The position numbers were made by a program, and so were the translations under genes. DNA of 12,608 bases from an uncultured Treponema sp. (lineage in GTDB: Bacteria; Spirochaetota; Spirochaetia; Treponematales; Treponemataceae), in the NCBI GenBank assembly GCA_937885475.1, contig CAKZZR010000033.1:1-12608 (forward strand), in the 5' to 3' direction. Below are positions 1 through 7,246 of this stretch, piece by piece. The notes under the pieces are model-generated. The model had not been told where the DNA came from, ran no database searches, and worked only from the letters and a program-made list of their open reading frames with translations. Positions within the stretch are counted from its first letter, which is position 1. Each line of letters starts with the position of its first letter.

Positions 1-1311
1 TCTGGAAACGAGCTTGACAACATCATGAACACCGCAGACTTTACGGAAGCCGTAGATGCGGAAGATGAGCAGACCGACGAAACTGGGGAAAAGCCGGAGG
101 CAGTAGCTGACGACACAGTGCCTGCCGGAGAGCCGGAAGCTGCCGCAGAAGCAGAAATTGAAGAAGAAGCGGCTTCCGCGCCAGAATTCAGCGTAGAAGC
201 AGACGATGGTATCTCTCTTGATGAAGCGCTTGACGGCACTTCCGAGGAAGAGAACGTACAAAACACAGAGGAAGAACTTTCCGAGCCGGAGGCAGACGAA
301 GCAAACGCAGCCCCCACAGCGGAAGAAGACCTATCGGAAGAGCCTTCCGCAACAGAAGAGGACGACAGCGCCGCTCAGAGCCAGATTCCCGCAGATTTTA
401 CTGACGACGAGGCGCTTGGCGCAATTGAAGAGGATATCGAGATTCCAAGCGACATCGACTCAGGTCTTTCTTTGGACGTAAGCGATGAGACGCTTGAGGA
501 GCCGGTTTTTGAGAATGCCGAAGAAGAGCCGGAATCAGAAATCTCAATTCCAAAAGTTGAGGATTTTTCTGAGACAGAGGCGGAGACCAAGCAAGAGGAC
601 TCAATTCTTGTTGAATCCTCAAGCGATGACTTCATGGAGTCTGTATGCGAGGCAGAAAGCACGGAGTCTGTAAGCGAAGGCGAGCCTGAGGCGAGCAAGA
701 TTCCAGAAGAGCCGATTCCGTCAATTCCGACCTCAGAAAGCGCGGACATTCCGGTTGAGGACATTGATGCGGATGCCGTAATTGACGACATTCTTGCGCC
801 GGAACCGGAAATCGGCGAGGCAATTTCAGAAGAAAACCTTGACTACCTCAAGGAAGACAAGAACATCGATTCCGCCGAGATTACGATGGAATCAGCAGAG
901 GAAGATCCGTTCCCTTCTATAGAGGCAGTACAGGAGCCAGAGAATGAAAGCGCGGAGAGCGAATCAGACGCATTGCCGACCGATTCAGAAGAGCTTTTGG
1001 CAGAACCCCAGGAAGTGACGGCAGCAGAAGACGCGGAAGAACTTCCTTCCGTAGAAGCAGAGACTAACACTGCACTTTCAGACGAGGAACTGGAAATTGA
1101 CGAATCGCGCCCAGAGGCAGAGCCGATTGAAAAAATGCAGGCAGTAAGCGATGCAGAAATCTCTGACAGCCTGAAAAGCGACGTAAAATCAGTTCTCCTG
1201 TACATGGATCAGCTTCTTGAAAACCTTCCGGAGGATAAAATCGTAGAATTCGCAAAATCAGAGCAGTTCACAACCTACAAGAGACTGTTCAACGAGCTGG
1301 GACTTTCTTGA
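1..1311 (+). CDS. Very acidic low-complexity protein, 5' end outside window
   Basis: The frame is open from the first base (reading SGNELDNI before the first Met at 25), so the true start probably lies upstream and this is the 3' part of a longer gene. The visible 436 residues are dominated by Glu, Asp, Ala, Ser and Pro, with almost no aromatic or basic residues until the last 55 or so. That C-terminal segment (from about residue 375 counting from the Met at 25) changes character and looks like a short folded helical module, ending YMDQLLENLPEDKIVEFAKSE...LFNELGLS. I see no signal peptide, membrane segment or catalytic motif in the visible part. The layout suggests a long disordered acidic tail capped by a small conserved helical domain, perhaps for protein-protein contact, but I do not recognise the family. 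The gene ends at a strong terminator (1334-1368). Confidence 0.8.
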   Translation, partial: SGNELDNIMNTADFTEAVDAEDEQTDETGEKPEAVADDTVPAGEPEAAAEAEIEEEAASAPEFSVEADDGISLDEALDGTSEEENVQNTEEELSEPEADEANAAPTAEEDLSEEPSATEEDDSAAQSQIPADFTDDEALGAIEEDIEIPSDIDSGLSLDVSDETLEEPVFENAEEEPESEISIPKVEDFSETEAETKQEDSILVESSSDDFMESVCEAESTESVSEGEPEASKIPEEPIPSIPTSESADIPVEDIDADAVIDDILAPEPEIGEAISEENLDYLKEDKNIDSAEITMESAEEDPFPSIEAVQEPENESAESESDALPTDSEELLAEPQEVTAAEDAEELPSVEAETNTALSDEELEIDESRPEAEPIEKMQAVSDAEISDSLKSDVKSVLLYMDQLLENLPEDKIVEFAKSEQFTTYKRLFNELGLS

Positions 1312-1323
1312 GTTCCCATTATG

Positions 1324-1332
1324 TGATATACT
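1324..1332 (+). promoter_or_regulatory. Possible extended -10 promoter for the first DUF115 gene
   Basis: The string TGATATACT fits an extended -10 element (TG-N-TATACT, hexamer at 1327-1332). No good -35 is visible: TTGAGT at 1308-1313 is only 13 bp upstream. Transcription would start near 1339, inside the 5' arm of the terminator hairpin that follows. Such a transcript would lack the outer half of that arm and might escape termination. This is inference from position only. Confidence 0.35.
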
Positions 1333-1333
1333 C

Positions 1334-1368
1334 AAAGGAGCGCAGGAAGTAGCCTGCCTCCTTTTTTT
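1334..1368 (+). terminator. Rho-independent terminator abutting the next start codon
   Basis: AAAGGAG-C-GCAGG (1334-1346) pairs with CCTGC-CTCCTTT (1353-1364) with one bulged C at 1341 and a 6-nt loop AAGTAG. The 3' arm continues into a seven-T tract (1362-1368). This is a strong intrinsic terminator for the acidic-protein gene. The next base, 1369, is the A of the downstream ATG, so terminator and translation start are fused with no separate leader. Confidence 0.85.
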
Positions 1369-2850
1369 ATGCCCGAGATACAATTTCTTACAAGCAAAAA
1401 CGGCTCACCCACTTGCAGCGCAGAAGGCTGCATGATTCATTCCGCATACAATCCTCAAAACGAAGCGAAGGTTTTCGTACAGAATACGGAAATTCCGTTC
1501 AAGGCGCAGACGCTCGTCATTCTTGAGCCGGGGCTTTCCTATTGCGCGCCGTTTTTCCGCGAAAAATTTCCCGGAATCCGCCTTTGCGCGGTGCGTTTTA
1601 CGAATGCCTTTTCTGAGGCGGACACGCTTTTTGACGCAGTGTTCCATCTTTTCTCTGCGGACGAGCGCCACACATTTGAGGCGGAACTTCAGGCTTTTTT
1701 TAAAGAAGACGGAATCCTGTATGCGCACTTCGCACAATGGCTGCCATGCGCAAAAATTTTTGCGGAGCTGTCAGACATAGCATGGGCTGTCATAAAAAAA
1801 CAACTGGAATTGAGCCAGACAATCCTTAACACGAACGGATATTTTTCAAAACGATGGCTTAAAAATGCCGTCGCTTTCATACGGAACGGACGGCACTTTG
1901 CCACGATTGAACGCGGAACGGAACCGGTTCTGATTGCCGCAAGCGGCACAAGCCTTTCTTCATCACTTTACGAAATACAAAAAATACGGAACCGCGTATT
2001 TCTTATTGCCGTGTCCTCCGCACTCAGCCCGCTCCTGCACCACGGCATAACTCCTGACCTGGTGATTTCTACGGACGGCGGCTACTGGGCAAAGCTCCAT
2101 CTGACGGCGCTCCTTAAACAGCATGGCATTCCGCTCGCTCTTTCTGCAGAGGGAGCCGCATTCTCAAAAATCCTTTCCCAAAGCACCATCGTTCCCCTTT
2201 CCTACCGAGACGGAGCAGGAAGCGCCCTGCTTGCACGCTGCGGCATTCCGTCATTCTCTGCGGAACGGAACGGAACGGTCTCAGGAACCGCGCTTGAGGC
2301 CGCCCTGAGCATGACGAGCGGTCCGGTTTTTCTCTGCGGGTTGGATCTTGCAAGCGCACGTGGCTTTCAGCATACAATGCCGAACGCACTGGACACGCAG
2401 AATGATGCAGTGGCTGGTCGGCTTTGCACAAAGGAAACACGAATAACACGGAGCCGCTTCAATGCAGGCGCACTGGCTGTGTACGAGGCGTGGTTTTCGC
2501 GGGAAAGCAGCCGCTTTTCGGCACGGGCGTTCCGGCTTTCGGCAGGTTTTTCGTACGCGAACACGCTGGGAAGCATCCGCGACATCGATTTTTCTGAGGC
2601 GAAAAGAATGCTTCCAAAAAGCTTCACTCCGATAAAAATTTCATGCTCGGAAGCAAAAAATGCGGACGCACAACAGAATGCACGACGCTTCCTTAAGGAA
2701 AAACAGCACGATGAGGCGTTCATAAAAGAATGCTTTCCGATTGAATATCTTTCATACCGGCGGACGGGCGACCCGACGCTTGCAAGAGAGCAGCTTCTTG
2801 CTCTACAGAAAAAAGCCTGCGCATTCATAACCACATTGATAGGAATCTGA
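1369..2850 (+). CDS. DUF115 / MptE-like (Maf-type) protein, copy 1
   Basis: A 493-residue protein of the family named 6-hydroxymethylpterin pyrophosphokinase MptE-like, which in flagellated bacteria includes the motility-associated (Maf) proteins that glycosylate flagellin. The central domain starts about residue 186 with PVLIAASGTSL, followed by PDLVISTDGG at about 229-238 and VFLCGLDLASARG at about 320-332, the expected order of nucleotide-sugar-binding motifs. The first motif reads SGTSL where the family normally has AGPSL (as the neighbour does), so this copy may bind differently or not catalyse. No signal peptide or TM is seen, so it is likely cytoplasmic. The start at 1369 is the only ATG/GTG/TTG after an in-frame stop at 1324 that keeps the N-terminus; no Shine-Dalgarno sits at normal distance (GGAG at 1337-1340 is about 28 nt away and inside the terminator stem). 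The next gene begins 1 bp after the stop. Confidence 0.85.
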   Translation: MPEIQFLTSKNGSPTCSAEGCMIHSAYNPQNEAKVFVQNTEIPFKAQTLVILEPGLSYCAPFFREKFPGIRLCAVRFTNAFSEADTLFDAVFHLFSADERHTFEAELQAFFKEDGILYAHFAQWLPCAKIFAELSDIAWAVIKKQLELSQTILNTNGYFSKRWLKNAVAFIRNGRHFATIERGTEPVLIAASGTSLSSSLYEIQKIRNRVFLIAVSSALSPLLHHGITPDLVISTDGGYWAKLHLTALLKQHGIPLALSAEGAAFSKILSQSTIVPLSYRDGAGSALLARCGIPSFSAERNGTVSGTALEAALSMTSGPVFLCGLDLASARGFQHTMPNALDTQNDAVAGRLCTKETRITRSRFNAGALAVYEAWFSRESSRFSARAFRLSAGFSYANTLGSIRDIDFSEAKRMLPKSFTPIKISCSEAKNADAQQNARRFLKEKQHDEAFIKECFPIEYLSYRRTGDPTLAREQLLALQKKACAFITTLIGI

Positions 2851-2851
2851 C

Positions 2852-4399
2852 ATGTTCTACTCATCTTTTATAACGGCAAAGGACGGAAGCGCGGTTCCTG
2901 TGCTTCAGAACGGAAAGCCGCTTCATTCTAAATATTCTCCCCGGCAAGAAGCGGAGCGATTTGCCACATTGCAGGCAGAAAACGATTTTTTTGTCATTTT
3001 TGGGCTGTGCGGAGGATTTCATCTGAGCGCACTCAAAAAGCGATTTCCCCATGCGTTCATTCTTGCCGTGGAAGAAAGTCAGGCAGACATCGACTTTCTA
3101 AAGGAAGGTGCGCAGGAAGTGCGCGGACTATTAGAAAATGGAAGCGGAATTGCAGCCTGCTCCATACGCGAACTGGCAGAGAGGCTTTTGAGCCTATATC
3201 TTCCCGCACTCTACCCGCGGCTTGGGCTTGCCGCTCATTCTGTATGGGCGCAGGAAAACAAGTCAGCCTATGATCATGCACAGAACGCCGTTCAGGACGC
3301 TCTCAAGAAAATCTCGGCGGATTTTTCCGTTCAGGCTCATTTTGGCAAGATATGGACTGCGAACATCATGAAAAACCTTTCTTTTGCCGCAGAGCATCAG
3401 ACAAAAGCCATCTACTCCATTCCGATTCATAAGACCGCCGTCATCGTTGCGGCAGGCCCGTCGCTCAAGCAAAGTCTGAAGGCGCTCAAGGAGCGCACGG
3501 ACGACTGCTACATCATCGCGACTGACACCGCATACAAGGCGCTGCAACGCCGAAGCATAGCGCCGGATGCCGTTTTTTCTGTGGACGCGCAGCATGTCTC
3601 ATTCAATCATTTCTCAAAAAGAAATGGACGGGCAGACAAGCCCCAGCTTTTTATTTTTGAGCTTACCGCAAACCACAGCGCCGTCGTTCATGCGCCAAGG
3701 TCAGCCGTAGTGTTCACCACGTCAGCGCACCCGCTGGACCGCTACGCCCGCGCCGCCTCGCCAGGCGCATTCTTTGAGGCTGACTCTGCCTCCGGTACCG
3801 TAACGATTGCAGCCCTGGACTTTGCGCTCCGCGCGGGCTTTTGCAGGCTCCGCGTCATCGGGGCAGATTTTTCGTATGCAGATGGAAAAGCATACACGGA
3901 AGGAACGTATCTGGACGACTTATACGACGGAAGCGCAAGCCGCACGCTCCCCGCGGAAGAGCAGTTCTCACGGCTCCTGCATCGCGTGCCGCTCACATCG
4001 CTCAGCAAAAGCCGCCATACCACAGCCGTCCTCGCCTCGTATCAAGCGGCGTTTGAGCAGTGGCTACAGGCACATGGCGCTTCCTGCACACGAGACGGAA
4101 TGGAATACCACATCAGCATAGACGGCAGGAACCGAGCGCCAAAGGAGACCGCCGCCCAAGGAATTCTTAAGCGCACAACCTTTGATTCCGCTCATTTTTT
4201 TAAAGAGCTAAAAAATGATGCCGCAGACCTAAAAACACGCGCCACACAGACACAACTCCTGCCCGCAGAAGTTTCCCAAAACCCGCTTTTTGCGCCCCTT
4301 CTTCCGCTCATCGCCTGGTACCGCACGTCCGTTCCGAACAAAGCGCTTTCGGAATATGTGAATCTTGCGCTGAATTTTATACTGCGATATACTTATTAA
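2852..4399 (+). CDS. DUF115 / MptE-like (Maf-type) protein, copy 2
   Basis: A 515-residue homologue of the preceding gene, with the family motifs better preserved: AVIVAAGPSLKQSL (about 196-209), PDAVFSVDAQ (about 238-247) and VIGADFSYADGKAYTEGTYLDD (split across about 335-356). These are the typical DUF115 nucleotide-sugar binding signatures. The family members with known roles transfer nonulosonic acid-type sugars to flagellin (Maf); archaeal MptE acts in pterin synthesis. In a motile spirochaete flagellar glycosylation is the likelier setting, but no flagellar gene is visible here, so the substrate is inference. It appears translationally coupled: the ATG lies 1 bp after the upstream TGA, with AGGA at 2841-2844 as a plausible ribosome-binding site. 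One intact and one motif-degenerate copy in tandem suggests a heterodimer or a split of function. Confidence 0.85.
   Translation: MFYSSFITAKDGSAVPVLQNGKPLHSKYSPRQEAERFATLQAENDFFVIFGLCGGFHLSALKKRFPHAFILAVEESQADIDFLKEGAQEVRGLLENGSGIAACSIRELAERLLSLYLPALYPRLGLAAHSVWAQENKSAYDHAQNAVQDALKKISADFSVQAHFGKIWTANIMKNLSFAAEHQTKAIYSIPIHKTAVIVAAGPSLKQSLKALKERTDDCYIIATDTAYKALQRRSIAPDAVFSVDAQHVSFNHFSKRNGRADKPQLFIFELTANHSAVVHAPRSAVVFTTSAHPLDRYARAASPGAFFEADSASGTVTIAALDFALRAGFCRLRVIGADFSYADGKAYTEGTYLDDLYDGSASRTLPAEEQFSRLLHRVPLTSLSKSRHTTAVLASYQAAFEQWLQAHGASCTRDGMEYHISIDGRNRAPKETAAQGILKRTTFDSAHFFKELKNDAADLKTRATQTQLLPAEVSQNPLFAPLLPLIAWYRTSVPNKALSEYVNLALNFILRYTY
4365..4393 (+). promoter_or_regulatory. Possible promoter giving a leaderless transcript
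   Basis: TTGCGC (4365-4370) and TATACT (4388-4393) are separated by 17 bp. The A of the downstream ATG (4401) lies 8 nt after the -10, a normal start-site distance, and no Shine-Dalgarno precedes that ATG. The pair sits in the last codons of the upstream DUF115 gene. A leaderless transcript for the membrane protein is therefore possible; coupling from the upstream stop (1 nt away) is the alternative. Confidence 0.35.
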
Positions 4400-4400
4400 T

Positions 4401-5657
4401 ATGAACAAACTGCTGATACAAATTTATTCAATTTTTGCTCTTATCGTTTTTGTTTTTTCCATCGCACTTTTTATCGGAAACACTTATCAGGAATATTCCG
4501 GGGGAGATGAGAGAGCCTCGGCGCTATTCAATACATATGCAAATGAGCTTGAGTCCGCTCCAGAAAACGCCTCGGCGCTCCGCAAGATAAACGACGACCA
4601 GAACATCATCGCTCTCCGACTTGAAAAAAACGGCGGAACGCTCTGCATAAAGAACGGAGCCTATTCCTTTGACGAAAAGCCTACCTCCATGATAAAAAGC
4701 TTCTCGCGGCAGATTGTAAAGGATTCCGATTCCTATGTTTTTTCAGCGGCATTCTACAAGCTCCGCCCGGAGATTATTTTTCAGAACGCAAAAGTTTCAT
4801 TTCTGATTATCCTTGCCTGCACCATTCTTACGGCTATCCTCCTGCTCATAGTTTCGCAGAGTGACTCCGACACGGAAGAAACCGAGAATACACCGGCAGG
4901 CAAAAAAAACACTGACGACAAGAAAGAAGAAGAAAATAACAGAGAGGCGGAACAGACGGCAAACGAGATTTCTTCATCGGACGATTCTTTTTCCACCGCA
5001 GGACAGGAGCCGCAGACAGATGAAGAAGAAGAGCGTAAGCCAGAACTTCCGCAGACGGAATCACCGCTAGCACAAGAATCAGAAGAAAGCGAAGCTCAAG
5101 CAGAAGCTCAGACCGAACAGGATGCTGCGTCTGATATCCAGATGGACATTTTTCCGGCAGAGGAAGAAAAGATAGAGATAAAGACGCTAGAGGAAAAGCC
5201 TGTCAGCCCGCTAGTTGCAAAACTGAACGAGCTTATGGGCGACGGAAACCCAGAAATTTCGCTGTTCCTTGTCGACACAAAAGGAAACAACGCAGAAGAT
5301 TCAAGCATAACTGACATCGTAAAGAACGCACTCACGGCAGATTATTTTTCTAACGCACTCGTCTTTGATTTTACGGAAAATGTATTCGCCGCAATCAAGG
5401 AAGGCTTCGGCATTGACGAGGCAGAAGATTTTGCCTCGGAATTCCACCGTGCGCTGACGGAAAAATGCGCGGAACGACAATTGACCGCTGACATAAACGT
5501 TGGCATCTCAAGCACCGCCACCCGCAAAATGCCGGCGGAACGCCTTGTTACGGAAGCCCATGAGGCACTAAATCACGCGCTGTCAGAAGCCGACTCGCAG
5601 ATTATAGGCTTCCATGTGGACATAGAAAAATACAACGAATTCATCGAAAAAAATTAG
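4401..5657 (+). CDS. Two-TM membrane protein with acidic linker and degenerate GGDEF-like domain
   Basis: A 418-residue protein. TM1 spans about residues 5-27, an extracytoplasmic loop of about 100 residues follows, and TM2 spans about 131-153. Next is a long Glu/Asp-rich, probably disordered linker (about 155-265) and a C-terminal globular domain (about 267-418). The end of that domain, DINVGIS...AERLVTEAHEALNHAL, resembles the SIGIA...LLxxADxALYxAK end of GGDEF diguanylate cyclase domains. Where the RxGGDEF active-site loop should be, the protein reads FDFTENVFAAI, so the catalytic and metal-binding residues are absent. The best guess is a membrane-anchored protein with an enzymatically dead GGDEF fold used for binding or signalling. 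The GGDEF call rests on topology and a weak motif. The gene follows the DUF115 pair by 1 nt and has no Shine-Dalgarno. Confidence 0.75.
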   Translation: MNKLLIQIYSIFALIVFVFSIALFIGNTYQEYSGGDERASALFNTYANELESAPENASALRKINDDQNIIALRLEKNGGTLCIKNGAYSFDEKPTSMIKSFSRQIVKDSDSYVFSAAFYKLRPEIIFQNAKVSFLIILACTILTAILLLIVSQSDSDTEETENTPAGKKNTDDKKEEENNREAEQTANEISSSDDSFSTAGQEPQTDEEEERKPELPQTESPLAQESEESEAQAEAQTEQDAASDIQMDIFPAEEEKIEIKTLEEKPVSPLVAKLNELMGDGNPEISLFLVDTKGNNAEDSSITDIVKNALTADYFSNALVFDFTENVFAAIKEGFGIDEAEDFASEFHRALTEKCAERQLTADINVGISSTATRKMPAERLVTEAHEALNHALSEADSQIIGFHVDIEKYNEFIEKN

Positions 5658-5667
5658 AGCAATTTGA

Positions 5668-5682
5668 TAGCGCTAAGCGCTA
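5668..5682. repeat. Perfect 15-bp palindrome between convergent genes
   Basis: TAGCGCT-A-AGCGCTA is a perfect inverted repeat with a 1-nt centre. It fills most of the 22-bp gap between the + strand membrane-protein gene and the - strand TPR gene and includes the latter's TAG stop. Neither strand has an adjacent T-run, so it is not a standard terminator. It could be a weak bidirectional 3'-end structure or a protein-binding site. Confidence 0.6.
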
Positions 5683-6330
5683 GGAAGAAGCAGCGGAAGC
5701 GTCACCAGACGCTGCTTCCGCCCCGCCTTCAGGAGCCGCCTCGTCCTCTGAATCATCATCAAGATTGGTGCCGTCGATTTCTGCAATTTTTTTGTCAAAG
5801 GCGGCGATGCTCGTATTGTCAGGAAAACGCTCCTTGAGCTCCGCAAGTTTTATCTTGGCATAGTCGTTCTGTCCGTCGGCAAAAAGCACGTTTATAAAAT
5901 TCACAAGGACATCAGCATTCTCTTTATTCTGCCCTTCAAGGTATTCATAGATGCTCACCGCAGCAGAAACGTTTCCTTCCATGGCGTATAGATAGGCTAT
6001 CGAAGTCTGAAGTTCCAGATTTGAACGGTCGCGCTTTAAAAGACGGTTGTACACCTTGCGGGCCTGCTTGTAATTTTTTGCAAACGCGTAGGCACGCCCC
6101 ATCTTGTAATACGCCGTCCAGTACAAATCCTTGTTCTGTCTGGCATAAGAATAGTATTCCACTGCCTTGTCGTACTTTCCCAAATCCATATAGGAATCGC
6201 CAAGGCTCATATATTCAATGTAAATATTGTTGACCTTTACGGAATCCTCCCCAGGAACAGGAAGATGCACGGAGGAGGAGCAGGCATAAAAAATAAGCGG
6301 AAAAAGCGCGGCTGAAAGCATTTTTTTCAT
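5680..6330 (-). CDS. TPR-containing lipoprotein
   Basis: A 216-residue protein with an N-terminal signal (MKKMLSAALFPLIFYAC) ending in a relaxed spirochaete-type lipobox FYAC, so it is likely lipidated and on the periplasmic side. From about residue 35 it shows consecutive helical pairs typical of tetratricopeptide repeats, e.g. YMSLGDSYMDLGKYDKAVEY, AYYKMGRAYAFAKNYKQARK and a third around TSIAYLYAMEGNVSAA. The last 30 residues are an acidic Ala/Gly/Ser tail. I chose the ATG at 6330 over the one at 6336: AAGAG at 6337-6341 is a usable distance from 6330 but touches 6336. The gene begins about 9 nt after the upstream lipoprotein stop, so the two are probably cotranscribed. TPR proteins scaffold complexes; a partner role with the adjacent lipoprotein is likely. 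From memory, T. pallidum TP0454 is the positional counterpart. Confidence 0.8.
   Translation of the reverse strand: MKKMLSAALFPLIFYACSSSVHLPVPGEDSVKVNNIYIEYMSLGDSYMDLGKYDKAVEYYSYARQNKDLYWTAYYKMGRAYAFAKNYKQARKVYNRLLKRDRSNLELQTSIAYLYAMEGNVSAAVSIYEYLEGQNKENADVLVNFINVLFADGQNDYAKIKLAELKERFPDNTSIAAFDKKIAEIDGTNLDDDSEDEAAPEGGAEAASGDASAASS
5693..5721. repeat. GC-rich hairpin inside the 3' end of the TPR gene
   Basis: GCGGAAG (5693-5699) pairs with CTTCCGC (5715-5721) and CGTC (5700-5703) with GACG (5708-5711), around an ACCA loop with a 3-nt bulge. It lies in codons for the Ala/Ser/Gly-rich tail. No T-run follows on either strand, so it is not a classical terminator. It may protect the 3' end of the mRNA or simply reflect repetitive codons. 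Confidence 0.45.
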
Positions 6331-6339
6331 AGGCATCTC

Positions 6340-7230
6340 TTACAGCACAAGGATTCCGTACAGCTGATTCTTGTTGATTTTTATGTTCCGGATAGTAAGA
6401 TGCGTTTCCGTCTCGCGCAGCACCCCTGAATCAGTCAGCCCAAAGGCAACTGTAAGCGCACCCCTTGCGGCAGGAACAAGTCGCTTGTCGCGGAATTCAA
6501 ATTCCAGCTGCATGCGGAACTGCCGGTCATTGAGCGGGTCGTTTTCCATAATGCCACGCACATACACAAGCTGAAAATTAAGCTGAGCGCCCGTCAGCAT
6601 AGTAAGAAACGACTGCGGCTTTGCGGCAAAAAAACGGATTTCCTCATTCTTTAAGCCGTCTTCATACTCAAGCCACGAATGCACGTCAGGAAGCAGAGGC
6701 GAGTCCGTCTCCAACGGAAGTGAGTTCACACGGTCATGAAACTGCTCCACCATCAGCGGAACGGCGCGACCGGCACAGACTATATCAGACGACGGAAACG
6801 ACACCTGCACAGCAGAATTATCGTAAATCGTATACCCAACTTTTTTTCCATCGGCATCAGGCAAAAAAATCGGTTCGGCGTTCCAGCCATTTTTTTTGGA
6901 GAATGCCGCGGAAATGGCAGCCTTCGGAAAATCGCAGGATGCGGAAAGCTGGTATTCCGTAGACTTACGGTGCCGCGCAAGCCCCACGTACACCGTATCT
7001 ATGCGCTCACTCACCTTCTCTGCATTTTTTTCAGAAAGACCGTCTATGTTCTTTTGCAGTAATTTTGAAATCAAAGAGTAATCAGCCGCCGCCGGAATGC
7101 GCAGATAGAACGAACTTGAGCCGTCGAGCAAATCAAGAGGGTCAAGCTCCGGCTGCGCCTGAACGGAACGGCATGAGAATAAAACAAAGCTTGCAGAAAC
7201 AAGCAGAATGCAGGCAAAAACTCCTCGCAT
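6340..7230 (-). CDS. Lipoprotein downstream of ileS, possible TP0453-like outer-membrane protein
   Basis: A 296-residue protein starting with a signal peptide, MRGVFACILLVSASFVLFSC, whose LFSC lipobox predicts lipidation at Cys20. The frame is open to 7341, but an upstream start would put 37 residues before a clean signal peptide and overlap ileS; ATG 7230 lies 16 nt after the ileS stop with GGGCAGG directly before it. The mature part mixes beta-strand-like and amphipathic helix-like segments, with no enzymatic motif: FYLRIPAAADYSLISKLL near the start and IRNIKINKNQLYGILVL at the very end. In T. pallidum, as I recall, the gene after ileS (TP0452) encodes TP0453, a 287-residue lipoprotein that inserts into the inner leaflet of the outer membrane and increases permeability. 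Length, lipidation and position match; I could not compare sequences, so this homology is a hypothesis. Confidence 0.75.
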   Translation of the reverse strand: MRGVFACILLVSASFVLFSCRSVQAQPELDPLDLLDGSSSFYLRIPAAADYSLISKLLQKNIDGLSEKNAEKVSERIDTVYVGLARHRKSTEYQLSASCDFPKAAISAAFSKKNGWNAEPIFLPDADGKKVGYTIYDNSAVQVSFPSSDIVCAGRAVPLMVEQFHDRVNSLPLETDSPLLPDVHSWLEYEDGLKNEEIRFFAAKPQSFLTMLTGAQLNFQLVYVRGIMENDPLNDRQFRMQLEFEFRDKRLVPAARGALTVAFGLTDSGVLRETETHLTIRNIKINKNQLYGILVL

Positions 7231-7246
7231 CCTGCCCAAAAGCGGA

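Noticed and set aside
206..1255. Several overlapping frames on both strands within the acidic-protein gene
   Set aside because: They are Ser-, Arg- or Gln-rich mirror images of the Glu-rich codons and lack start signals.
2367..2864. 165-codon antisense frame across the end of the first DUF115 gene
   Set aside because: It is fully opposite a well-supported family protein, and its translation has no recognisable domain.
5693..5721. Hairpin in the TPR gene tail as a terminator of the opposing membrane-protein gene
   Set aside because: No T-run follows on the + strand, and the sequence encodes a repetitive tail.
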